64,000 bases of DNA from assembly GCF_900110925.1 (NCBI RefSeq), contig NZ_FOFP01000018.1, forward strand, positions 4,894 through 68,893, in the 5' to 3' direction. Within the stretch, counting starts at the first letter, position 1; every line of letters begins with the position of its first letter. The position numbers and the translations under genes were made by a program. A model generated the notes under the pieces. It did no database searches. It saw only the letters and a list, made by a program, of their open reading frames with translations, and was not told the DNA's origin. Below, in pieces: positions 33,502 through 41,491 of this stretch. The DNA is from Pseudomonas cuatrocienegasensis (lineage in GTDB: Bacteria > Pseudomonadota > Gammaproteobacteria > Pseudomonadales > Pseudomonadaceae).

Positions 33502-35424
33502 TTACTGCGATTTACGAACCCGCAGATACCACTCGGACAGCAGGCGCACCTGCTTGTCGGTGTAGCCGCGCTCGACCATGCGTGTGACGAAGTCGTTGTG
33601 TTTTTGCTGGTCCTCCTTGCTGGCCTTGGCGTTGAAGCTGATGACCGGCAGCAGGTCCTCGGTGTTGGAGAACATCTTCTTCTCGATCACCACGCGCAGC
33701 TTCTCGTAGCTGAGCCAGGTAGGGTTCTTGCCGTTGTTGTTGGCGCGGGCGCGCAGCACGAAGTTGACGATCTCGTTGCGGAAATCCTTCGGGTTGCTGA
33801 TGCCAGCCGGCTTCTCGATCTTCTCCAGCTCCTCGTTGAGGGCCACGCGGTTGAGGATTTCGCCGGTTTCCGGGTCGCGGTATTCCTGGTCCTGAATCCA
33901 GAAGTCGGCGTACAGCACGTAGCGGTCGAAGATGTTCTGCCCGTACTCGCTGTAGGACTCCAGGTAGGCGGTCTGGATTTCCTTGCCGATGAATTCGATG
34001 TAGCGCGGCGCCAGGTATTCCTTGATGAAACGCAGGTAGCGCTCGCGGGTTTCCGCCGGGAACTGTTCCTGCTCGATCTGTTGCTCCAGCACGTACAACA
34101 GGTGCACCGGGTTGGCGGCGATCTCGTGGGGGTCGAAGTTGAAGACCTTGGAGAGGATCTTGAAGGCGAAGCGCGTAGACAGGCCGTTCATGCCTTCGTC
34201 GACGCCGGCGCTGTCGCGGTATTCCTGGATCGACTTGGCCTTGGGATCGGTGTCCTTGAGGTTCTCACCGTCGTAGACGCGCATCTTCGAGTAGATGTTG
34301 GAGTTCTCCGGCTCCTTGAGGCGGCTCAGCACGCTGAACTGGGCGAGCATCTTCAGGGTGTCAGGCGCGCAATGGGCCTTGGCCAGGGAGCTGCTGATCA
34401 GCAGCTTGTCGTAAATGCGGATCTCATCGCTGACACGCAGGCAATAGGGCACCTTGACGATGTAGATGCGGTCTATGAACGCCTCGTTGTTCTTGTTGTT
34501 GCGGAAGTTATGCCACTCCGACTCGTTGGAGTGAGCCAGCAGAATGCCGCTGTAGGGGATCGCGCCGAGGCCTTCGGTGCTGTTGTAGTTGCCTTCCTGA
34601 GTCGCGGTGAGCAGGGGGTGGAGTACCTTGATCGGCGCCTTGAACATCTCGACGAATTCCATCAGGCCCTGGTTGGCCCGGCACAGTGCCCCGGAATAGC
34701 TGTAGGCGTCGGCGTCGTTCTGCGGGAATTCCTCAAGCTTGCGGATATCCACCTTGCCGACCAGGGCGGAGATGTCCTGGTTGTTCTCGTCCCCCGGCTC
34801 GGTCTTGGCCACCGCGATCTGATTGAGGATCGAGGGGTAGAGCTTGACCACCCGGAACTGGCTGATATCGCCGCCGAACTCGGCCAGGCGCTTGGTCGCC
34901 CAGGGCGACATGATGCTGCCCAGGTAGCGCCGCGGAATGCCGTATTCCTCTTCGAGGATGGCCGCATCCTCGGCCGGGTTGAACAGGCCCAAAGGCGACT
35001 CGAACACCGGCGAGCCCTTGATGGCGTAGAACGGCACCTTTTCCATCAGTTGCTTGAGCTTTTCCGCCAGCGAGGATTTACCGCCGCCGACCGGGCCGAG
35101 CAGGTAGAGGATCTGCTTCTTCTCTTCCAGGCCCTGAGCGGCATGGCGGAAGTAGGAGACGATCTGGTCGATGCACTCTTCCATGCCGTGGAAGTCGGCA
35201 AACGCTGGGTAGCGACGGATCACCTTGTTGGAGAAGATCCGCGACAGCCGCGAGTCAGCGGAGGTGTCGAGCAGCTCGGGCTCACCGATGGCCTGGAGCA
35301 GACGCTCGGCAGCGGTGGCGTAGGTATGGCGATCCTGCTTGCACAGTTCGAGGTACTCCTGCAGCGAGTACTCCTCCTGGCGGGTCGCCTCGAAACGCTG
35401 TTGGAAGTGGCTGAAAATACTCAT
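33502..35424 (-). CDS. prkA: PrkA-type serine protein kinase (YeaG)
   Basis: A 640-residue AAA-type protein with PrkA N- and C-terminal domains. Walker A is LLGPVGGGKSSLAEKL (near residue 110) and the kinase-like C-terminal part carries the Arg/Lys-rich ARANNNGKNPTWLSYEKLRV. In E. coli YeaG is linked to nitrogen-starvation and other stress responses. ATG at 35424 lies at the expected N-terminus (SIFSHFQQRFEATRQEEYSL). First gene of the operon, matching PA0588; its promoter must lie in 35425-35680. Confidence 0.95.
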   Translation of the reverse strand: MSIFSHFQQRFEATRQEEYSLQEYLELCKQDRHTYATAAERLLQAIGEPELLDTSADSRLSRIFSNKVIRRYPAFADFHGMEECIDQIVSYFRHAAQGLEEKKQILYLLGPVGGGKSSLAEKLKQLMEKVPFYAIKGSPVFESPLGLFNPAEDAAILEEEYGIPRRYLGSIMSPWATKRLAEFGGDISQFRVVKLYPSILNQIAVAKTEPGDENNQDISALVGKVDIRKLEEFPQNDADAYSYSGALCRANQGLMEFVEMFKAPIKVLHPLLTATQEGNYNSTEGLGAIPYSGILLAHSNESEWHNFRNNKNNEAFIDRIYIVKVPYCLRVSDEIRIYDKLLISSSLAKAHCAPDTLKMLAQFSVLSRLKEPENSNIYSKMRVYDGENLKDTDPKAKSIQEYRDSAGVDEGMNGLSTRFAFKILSKVFNFDPHEIAANPVHLLYVLEQQIEQEQFPAETRERYLRFIKEYLAPRYIEFIGKEIQTAYLESYSEYGQNIFDRYVLYADFWIQDQEYRDPETGEILNRVALNEELEKIEKPAGISNPKDFRNEIVNFVLRARANNNGKNPTWLSYEKLRVVIEKKMFSNTEDLLPVISFNAKASKEDQQKHNDFVTRMVERGYTDKQVRLLSEWYLRVRKSQ

Positions 35425-35680
35425 GACTTCACCTCGCTCGATGCGTAGAGCCGGCAGGGCTTCGATCACGGGTGTCTGGCCGCCGCCCGTGCGGGCAACG
35501 ATGCCGATAAATCCCCCAGAACACCTAATGATCGTACCGAATGGCCCGGCTGCCGGTTACCCGACTCTACCTGGTTTTGGATGGCCTGATCTAAGGATAG
35601 TTGCTTATGGGCAGGGTCAAGGACCGTATGGCGTTAACAGGATGTTGCTGGTTCAGTAAACTCCCGTCCGGGCCAGGATT

Positions 35681-35835
35681 AACAGGCCGTTGAAAAACTA
35701 CCTGCGTTGGCAATACTGCGTTAAAAACAGCCTCAAAATGCTCATTTACAGCTCGTAAACTGCGCTTTTGGCTGTTTTGCGGGGCCGCCTAGGCCTTGTC
35801 CTGCCTGCCTCGCCTAGGTTTTTCAACAGCCTGTT
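35681..35835. mobile_element. 155-bp MITE-like repeat with 18-bp terminal inverted repeats
   Basis: Ends AACAGGCCGTTGAAAAAC (35681-35698) and GTTTTTCAACAGCCTGTT (35818-35835) are reverse complements at 17 of 18 positions. No coding capacity. It fills most of the 436-bp gap between prkA and glpE; the remaining part upstream of prkA shows no gene. Confidence 0.65.
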
Positions 35836-35860
35836 GGTGGGAGTCTACGGAGTAATATTT

Positions 35861-36190
35861 TTATTCGTGCTCGACTCGGGCCGTCAAGTCCGGGAAGGTG
35901 GCGCGCCACAGCTCGAAGCCGCCGTCCAGGCTGTAGACGTCGCTGAAACCCTGGCCAACCAGGTAGGCGGCCGCGCTCTGGCTGGAGTTGCCGTGGTAGC
36001 AGGCGACGATCAGCGGTTGGTCGAGATCGGCCTCGCGGATAAAGGCATGCAGCGACTGATTGTCCAGGTGACGTGAGTCGCTGATATGGCCGGCGGCGAA
36101 GCTGGCCGGGTCGCGGATGTCGACCACGACCGCACCCAGCTCGCGCAGGGCCTGGGCCTGTTGGGGGGCAATGCGTTTGAATTCGCTCAT
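35861..36190 (-). CDS. glpE: Thiosulfate sulfurtransferase GlpE (rhodanese)
   Basis: A 109-residue single-domain rhodanese that moves sulfane sulfur from thiosulfate to cyanide or thiols. The active-site loop is ACYHGNSSQSAA with the catalytic Cys, and the N-terminal VVDIRDPASFAAGHI and SLDGGFELWR match GlpE. Cytoplasmic. Its start overlaps the apaH stop (ATGA), so it is translated with apaH. Confidence 0.95.
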   Translation of the reverse strand: MSEFKRIAPQQAQALRELGAVVVDIRDPASFAAGHISDSRHLDNQSLHAFIREADLDQPLIVACYHGNSSQSAAAYLVGQGFSDVYSLDGGFELWRATFPDLTARVEHE

Positions 36191-37011
36191 GGGCGCTCCT
36201 CATGGCAGTCGCAGGTATGACGTTCGCCACTGTCGATGTTCATCAGGGTCATATGGTTGCCCCAGACGCAGCCGCTGTCGAGGGCGAAAACTCCTGGCTC
36301 GTCGCACTGACCTTCCAGGGCAGCCCAGTGGCCGAATATGATCTTGTTGACCCGGGTACGACGGCTCAGGTGGCTGAACCAGGGGGCATAGCCGGGTGGC
36401 GCGGTGCCGACGCCCTCCTTGCTCTTGAGGTCCAGGGTGCCGTCGGCGGTACAGAAGCGCATACGCGTGAAGTAGTTGGTGATGACCCGCAGCCGGGTGA
36501 CGCCACGCAGGCTACCCTCCCAGCGCGCGGGTTCGTTGCCGTACATGCCGTCGAGGAACAGCGGCAGGCGGGCATCATCACACAGGGCTTCCTCGACTTC
36601 GGCGGCACGCCGCAGGGCTTTCTGCAGGCTCCATTGCGGAGGAATGCCGGCGTGCACCATGGCGATGTTGCGCTCGACATCGTAGTGCAGCAATTTCTGC
36701 CGACGTAGCCAGTCGAGCAGGTCGGCGCGATCGGGGGCGTCGAGAATTTCCTGCAGGGTGTCGGTTTTTTTCAGGCGCTCGATGTTATGCGCCGCGGCCA
36801 GCAGGTGCAGGTCGTGGTTGCCCAGCACACAGGTCAGGGCATCGCGCATGCGGTACAGGTAACGCAGGGTTTCCAGGGACTGCGGGCCACGGTTGACCAA
36901 GTCACCCACCAGCCACAGGCGATCGACCGCCGGGTCGAAGTGCACGCGCTCCAGCAGGCACTTCAGGGGCTCCAGGCAGCCCTGCAGGTCACCGACGGCA
37001 TAGGTGGCCAT
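36187..37011 (-). CDS. apaH: Diadenosine tetraphosphatase ApaH
   Basis: A 274-residue metallophosphatase that hydrolyses Ap4A symmetrically to ADP and also removes Np4 RNA caps. Motifs YAVGDLQGCLEPL (ApaH form GDxQG), WLVGDLVNRGP and VLGNHDLHLL are intact. The conserved N-terminus ATYAVGDLQG fixes the start at 37011. A MITE is inserted directly in front of this ATG, so the former ribosome site and spacing from apaG have been replaced; no good Shine-Dalgarno is left, and expression may be altered. Confidence 0.96.
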   Translation of the reverse strand: MATYAVGDLQGCLEPLKCLLERVHFDPAVDRLWLVGDLVNRGPQSLETLRYLYRMRDALTCVLGNHDLHLLAAAHNIERLKKTDTLQEILDAPDRADLLDWLRRQKLLHYDVERNIAMVHAGIPPQWSLQKALRRAAEVEEALCDDARLPLFLDGMYGNEPARWEGSLRGVTRLRVITNYFTRMRFCTADGTLDLKSKEGVGTAPPGYAPWFSHLSRRTRVNKIIFGHWAALEGQCDEPGVFALDSGCVWGNHMTLMNIDSGERHTCDCHEERP

Positions 37012-37346
37012 TAGGGTCTGATCCCGTTTCGTCGCGAGCCGCGTTGCTGCGAAAAATGGCACCAGGCAAGGCGTGAGGCGCAGGTAATGGTCGTTCCCTT
37101 ACCAAGCCTCGCAACGCAGCATGGTGCCATTTTCCGCGCAACCCGAAGGGCCGGGCCAGTTTTTGCGCGGTGCTGCGTTGCTCGTCGTTCATTTGGAATA
37201 ACCACAAAAACGCCTGGAGCGTTTTTGCGCGTTAGCCCCGAAGGGGTGAAGCACATGGATGTGCTGAACAAATTTCTCTCCTCATGCCTTGCCCCGCGCA
37301 AAAACTGGCTCCGGCGCGGCCGTGAACGAAACGGGATCAGGCCCTA
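37012..37346. mobile_element. 335-bp MITE between apaG and apaH
   Basis: Terminal inverted repeats TAGGGTCTGATCCCGTTTCG (left) and its reverse complement with one mismatch at the right end, both starting at TA. No transposase is encoded; internal sequence is rich in short inverted repeats. It begins at the base after the apaH start codon's upstream edge and its right terminal CTA is the stop codon of apaG (minus strand). Shorter relatives lie at 21811 and 12869. Confidence 0.75.
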
Positions 37347-37724
37347 GTGCAGCGAACCCGGCACTGCCAGGCGAAAGGGAGCGATGGTGGCTTCGAAGTG
37401 GGTGCCGTCTTCGGCCAGCATCTGGTAGCTGCCCTGCATGGTGCCCACCCGCGTCGCCATTACCGTGCCACTGCTGTAGCTGTGGCAGGCGCCGGGGGCG
37501 ATCAGTGGCTGTTGGCCGACCACGCCAGCCCCGCGCACTTCCTGCACTCGACCATCACCATCGGTGATCAGCCAGTGCCGTGACAGCAGTTTGGCAGCCA
37601 CGTCGCCGAGGTTGGCGATGTCGATGCTGTAGGCGAAGGCGAAGCGGTTCTGCTCGGGCTGAGACTGCTCGGGCAGGTAGCGGGTGGTGACGCTGACGTC
37701 GATCTGGTAGCGGGTATCAGGCAT
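37344..37724 (-). CDS. apaG: ApaG (Co2+/Mg2+ efflux-associated protein)
   Basis: A 126-residue beta-sandwich protein. Typical blocks: the N-terminal YQIDVSVTTRYLPEQSQPEQ, FAYSIDIAN, LLSRHWLITDGDGRVQEVRG and SGTVMATRVGTMQGSYQML. Genetically linked to cobalt resistance and Ap4A metabolism; its biochemical role is unclear. The TAG stop lies in the terminal repeat of the adjacent MITE, though the C-terminus PFRLAVPGSLH looks normal. Part of the rsmA-apaG-apaH-glpE string. Confidence 0.95.
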   Translation of the reverse strand: MPDTRYQIDVSVTTRYLPEQSQPEQNRFAFAYSIDIANLGDVAAKLLSRHWLITDGDGRVQEVRGAGVVGQQPLIAPGACHSYSSGTVMATRVGTMQGSYQMLAEDGTHFEATIAPFRLAVPGSLH

Positions 37725-37762
37725 AGGTTACTCGGTTGGCTGAGGCATCAGGCGCGGGGCAC

Positions 37763-38566
37763 TCATGCGGGCGTCTGCAGGTCGGCGAGTTGATCGGCCA
37801 GGCGCACAAACGCGGCCAGGTCCAGTTGTTCGGGACGCAGGCTGCCGTCTACGTCGGCGGCGGTGATCTGCTCGGCCGTGAGCAGGGCCTTGAGCGTGTT
37901 GCGCAGGGTCTTGCGGCGCTGGTTGAAGGCTTCACGTACCACGGTTTCGAGCAGACGATGATCCTTGGCCGGGTGCGGCAGCACGGCATGGGGGGTCAGG
38001 CGGACGATGGCCGAGTCGACCTTGGGCGGTGGGTTGAAGGCGCCCGGCCCGACATTGAACAGGTGCTCCACGCTGCAGTGGTACTGCACCATGATCGACA
38101 GCCGGCCCCAATCGCCACCGCCCGGCTCGGCGGCCAGGCGTTCGACTACTTCCTTTTGCAGCATAAAGTGCATGTCGCGGATCAGCCCTGCATTGTTGAG
38201 CAGGTGGAAGATCAGCGGGGTGGAGATGTTGTACGGCAGATTGCCGACCACGCGCAGGCTGTGTGGCGCCGGTTGCAGGCTGTTGAAATCGAACTTCAGG
38301 GCGTCGCCCTGGTGCAGGCGAAAGCGTGTTTGCCCGGCGAACTTGTGATTGAGGATGGGCACCAGGTCGCGATCGAGTTCGATCACGTCCAGCTCGGCGC
38401 CGCTGCTCAGCAAACCTTCGGTCAGGGCGCCCTGGCCTGGACCGATCTCCAGCATGCGCTCGCCTTCGCGGGCATGGATGGCGCGCAGAATGCGGTGGAT
38501 CACCCCGGCGTCATGCAGGAAGTTCTGGCCAAAGCGCTTGCGCGCGCGGTGTTGGTACTCGGACAT
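37763..38566 (-). CDS. rsmA: 16S rRNA dimethyladenosine transferase RsmA (KsgA)
   Basis: A 267-residue enzyme that dimethylates A1518 and A1519 of 16S rRNA late in 30S assembly. It has the N-terminal RARKRFGQNFLHD, SAM motif LEIGPGQGALTEGL and catalytic NLPYNIST. ATG at 38566 begins the conserved N-terminus; longer readings are not homologous. In the same direction as pdxA, 245 bp downstream of it; that gap shows no gene. Confidence 0.97.
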   Translation of the reverse strand: MSEYQHRARKRFGQNFLHDAGVIHRILRAIHAREGERMLEIGPGQGALTEGLLSSGAELDVIELDRDLVPILNHKFAGQTRFRLHQGDALKFDFNSLQPAPHSLRVVGNLPYNISTPLIFHLLNNAGLIRDMHFMLQKEVVERLAAEPGGGDWGRLSIMVQYHCSVEHLFNVGPGAFNPPPKVDSAIVRLTPHAVLPHPAKDHRLLETVVREAFNQRRKTLRNTLKALLTAEQITAADVDGSLRPEQLDLAAFVRLADQLADLQTPA

Positions 38567-38811
38567 CGAAGGCAGCTCCACGCTTCGCGGCACGGGCCCG
38601 AAGCGAATACAAAAGAACGGAAGTTTAGCAGCATTGGTAGGGCAAGCCGACCTCGCGTGGTGCTGTTCGCAGGCCGCAGGGGTTGTTGCCATTGTGTTTG
38701 TGACGCGGCGCGCGCTTCCCCGCTGAGCCATTCGCTGCACCGCTCGCTGCGTAGAAGCCTGCCCTGGGGCGAAGCTTTAACGCAGCGAAGCAGTTTGCGA
38801 GGACGTTGCTC

Positions 38812-39813
38812 TTAGTGTGCTGGTTGCTGGCTGGCTGCCATCGCATAGGCGGTGTGCAGCGCCACCTTGAGGCTGCCGCTGTCGACGTTGCCACTGCCGG
38901 CCAGGTCGAGGGCGGTGCCGTGATCGACCGAGGTGCGGATAATCGGCAGGCCCAGGGTGATGTTCACCGCCGCGCCAAAGCCTTTGTACTTGAGCACCGG
39001 CAGGCCCTGGTCGTGGTACATCGCCAGGACCGCATCGCAGTGCTCCAGGTGCTTGGGAGTAAACAGGGTGTCGGCCGGCAGTGGGCCGATCAGGTCGATG
39101 CCTTCTTCACGCAGGCGTGCCAGGGTTGGCTCGATGATTTCGATCTCTTCGCGGCCCAGGTGACCCCCTTCACCAGCGTGGGGGTTGAGCCCGCAGACCA
39201 GAATGCGCGGCTGGGCGATGCCGAATTTGCTGCGCAGGTCATGGGCAAGAATGCGCGTAACCCGGATCAGGCGCTCTTCGGTAATGGCGGCGGCGATGTC
39301 CTTGAGTGGCAGGTGGGTGGTCACCAGGGCCACACGCAGGCCTTCAGTGGCCAGCATCATCACCACTTGTGGTGTCTGGGTAAGGTCAGCGAGGAACTCG
39401 GTGTGCCCGGAAAACGCGATGCCGGCCTGGTTGATCACACCCTTGTGCACCGGGGCGGTGATCATTCCGGCAAAGTCGCCCGTCATGCAGCCTTCGGCCG
39501 CACGGGTCAGGGTCTGCAGCACGTAGCCGGCATTGGCGACATCCAGCTGACCCGCGACGACTGGCTCGGCCAGGGGAGTGTCCCAGACGTACAGGCTGCC
39601 GGCCGCTGCCGGCTGGCTGGGCCACTGGCCGGGGGGGACGTCGAGCAATTCAATTTGCAGGCCCAGCTGTGTGGCGCGATCAGCCAGCAATGTGCGGCTG
39701 GCGATGGCCACCAGAGCGGCGGGCTGTGCATCACACGCCAGCAGCAGGCACAAGTCAGGGCCGATGCCGGCCGGTTCACCAGGGGTCAGGGCAAAAACAG
39801 GTGTGCGGCTCAT
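38812..39813 (-). CDS. pdxA: 4-hydroxythreonine-4-phosphate dehydrogenase
   Basis: A 333-residue NAD-dependent enzyme of pyridoxal-phosphate synthesis, oxidising and decarboxylating 4-phosphohydroxy-threonine. Visible features: ALTPGEPAGIGPDL at the N-terminus, FSGHTEFLADL, and the C-terminal MYHDQGLPVLKYKGFG and TSVDHGTALDLAG with metal-binding His/Asp. Same strand as surA and lptD. Confidence 0.97.
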   Translation of the reverse strand: MSRTPVFALTPGEPAGIGPDLCLLLACDAQPAALVAIASRTLLADRATQLGLQIELLDVPPGQWPSQPAAAGSLYVWDTPLAEPVVAGQLDVANAGYVLQTLTRAAEGCMTGDFAGMITAPVHKGVINQAGIAFSGHTEFLADLTQTPQVVMMLATEGLRVALVTTHLPLKDIAAAITEERLIRVTRILAHDLRSKFGIAQPRILVCGLNPHAGEGGHLGREEIEIIEPTLARLREEGIDLIGPLPADTLFTPKHLEHCDAVLAMYHDQGLPVLKYKGFGAAVNITLGLPIIRTSVDHGTALDLAGSGNVDSGSLKVALHTAYAMAASQQPAH

Positions 39814-40142
39814 CGCGAGGCTCCGAAAAACTGAGCGGTCATTGTAGCGGTGTTGTGTGGTGAAGGCGGGGGTCTGGCGATTGAGTGCGGAGCGACGGTG
39901 CCATCTGGATCCTGGGGGCGGACATGAATAAGGCTATGTCCTGCATGGCTATTGCAGTTCCGGTTTGGCGTGTAGACACGAAGTAGGTGCATAGGTCATG
40001 CATTAAATGGCGGTCAATGCCAGGCGGCGAGAGAGGGGCGGGATGTGCTCCGCTCTAGCCGCGACACTATCAGCGCCTTCAAGGTCTATCGCGAATAAAT
40101 TCGCTCCTACAGGAGGGAGGCAGCTCGTTGTTGTGTAGGCAT
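39814..40142. repeat. Gap between surA and pdxA with a REP sequence
   Basis: A REP core (ATCGCGAATAAATTCGCTCC and TACAG) lies at 40088-40112. The remaining bases upstream of pdxA show no gene; the pdxA promoter is presumably here. Confidence 0.7.
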
Positions 40143-40176
40143 AAAAAAGCCCGGTCCTGAGACAGGTACCGGGCTT
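40143..40176 (-). terminator. Rho-independent terminator after surA
   Basis: Minus-strand stem AAGCCCGGT/ACCGGGCTT with a 10-base loop, followed by six T, 16 bp after the surA stop. Confidence 0.88.
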
Positions 40177-40192
40177 GATCTGCAGCGAGCGG

Positions 40193-41491
40193 TTAGATCC
40201 GCGTTTCGACGTAGGCCTCGTCGCGGATCTGGCGCAACCAGGTCTGCAGTTCTTCGTCGTACTTGCGGTTACGCAGCAGGGTCATGGCCTGTTGCTCGCG
40301 GAACTGCGCGCTGCTGTCGGTGGCGCGGCGGCCCATGACCTGCAGCACGTGCCAGCCGAACTGGCTCTGGAAAGGCTTGGACACTTCGCCACTCGGGGTG
40401 TTGTTCATCACCTCGCGGAACTCCGGTACCAGCGCGTTGGGGGCGATCCAGTTCAGGCTGCCGCCGTTGAGGGCCGACCCCGGGTCTTCGGAGAAGCTCT
40501 TCGCCAGCTCGGCGAAGTCTTCGCCGGCTTCGATGCGCTGGTAGATGCGCTCGGCCAGGCGTTGGGTTTCTGCAGCGCTGCGAATTTCGCTGGGCTTGAT
40601 CAGGATATGGCGCACATTGACTTCGTCACGCACCAGGGTCTCGCCGCCACGCTTTTCCAGGACCTTGAGGATGATAAAACCACCCGGGGTACGGATCGGC
40701 TCGGTGACATCGCCGGCTGACAGGCTGCCCAGCAGGGTGTCGAAGGGCGGTGGCAGTTGGGCGGCCTTGCGCCAGCCCATTTCGCCGCCTTCCAGAGCAG
40801 TTTCACTGGCCGAGCGGGCAATTGCCAACTGGGCGAAATCGGCACCCTGTTGCAGTTGCTGGTAGATATCGCGGGCCTGGGTTTCGGCGGCGCGGATGGC
40901 ATCTGAGGAGGCACCGTCCGGCGTCGGGATCAGGATGTTGGCCAGGCGGAACTCTTCCGACAGCTGCATCTTGCCCAGGTCCGAGGCGAGGAAGTTCTGC
41001 ACTTCCTGATCGGTGACCTGGATGCGCTCGGCCACACGGCGCTGGCGCACGCGGCTGATGATCATCTCGCGACGCACCTGGTCGCGCGCTTCGATATACG
41101 ACAGACCGTCCTGGGCCAGCGCCGCCTGGAACTGTTCGACGCTCATTCCGTTGCGCTGGGCGATAGTGCCGATGGCCTGGTTGAGCTCTTCATCGGTGAT
41201 GCGAATGCCTGAGCGGTCGCCGATCTGCAGCTGGATGTTCTCGACGATCAGGCGTTCGAGCACCTGTTGCGTGAGTACATCCTGCGGCGGCAGTTCAGCG
41301 CCGCGCTTGCTGATGGTCTGCTGGACTTCACGCACACGCGCGTCGAGCTGGCTTTGCATGATCACGTCGTTATCGACGATCGCCACCACGCGGTTGAGTG
41401 GCTGTACCTCGGCCATGGCCGATGTACCCAGTAACAGCGCGCCCAACAGCAGCGGGCGCACGCAATCAGAAAGCTTGGTCTTCACGTTCAC
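40193..41491 (-). CDS. surA: Periplasmic chaperone/peptidyl-prolyl isomerase SurA
   Basis: A 432-residue periplasmic chaperone for outer-membrane proteins such as LptD. A signal peptide (residues 1-27, ending TSAMA) is followed by the N-terminal chaperone domain and two parvulin domains (GEMGWRKAAQLPPPFDTLL and the second GSLNWIAPNALVPEF). The GTG at 41491 has AGG five bases ahead; a second GTG at 41485 is possible. Its start lies 26 nt inside lptD, so the chaperone is coupled to its main client. Confidence 0.95.
   Translation of the reverse strand: MNVKTKLSDCVRPLLLGALLLGTSAMAEVQPLNRVVAIVDNDVIMQSQLDARVREVQQTISKRGAELPPQDVLTQQVLERLIVENIQLQIGDRSGIRITDEELNQAIGTIAQRNGMSVEQFQAALAQDGLSYIEARDQVRREMIISRVRQRRVAERIQVTDQEVQNFLASDLGKMQLSEEFRLANILIPTPDGASSDAIRAAETQARDIYQQLQQGADFAQLAIARSASETALEGGEMGWRKAAQLPPPFDTLLGSLSAGDVTEPIRTPGGFIILKVLEKRGGETLVRDEVNVRHILIKPSEIRSAAETQRLAERIYQRIEAGEDFAELAKSFSEDPGSALNGGSLNWIAPNALVPEFREVMNNTPSGEVSKPFQSQFGWHVLQVMGRRATDSSAQFREQQAMTLLRNRKYDEELQTWLRQIRDEAYVETRI

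Noticed and set aside
33469..35448. 659-codon plus-strand frame opposite prkA
   Set aside because: Antisense shadow; the minus-strand PrkA has Walker A and full family length.
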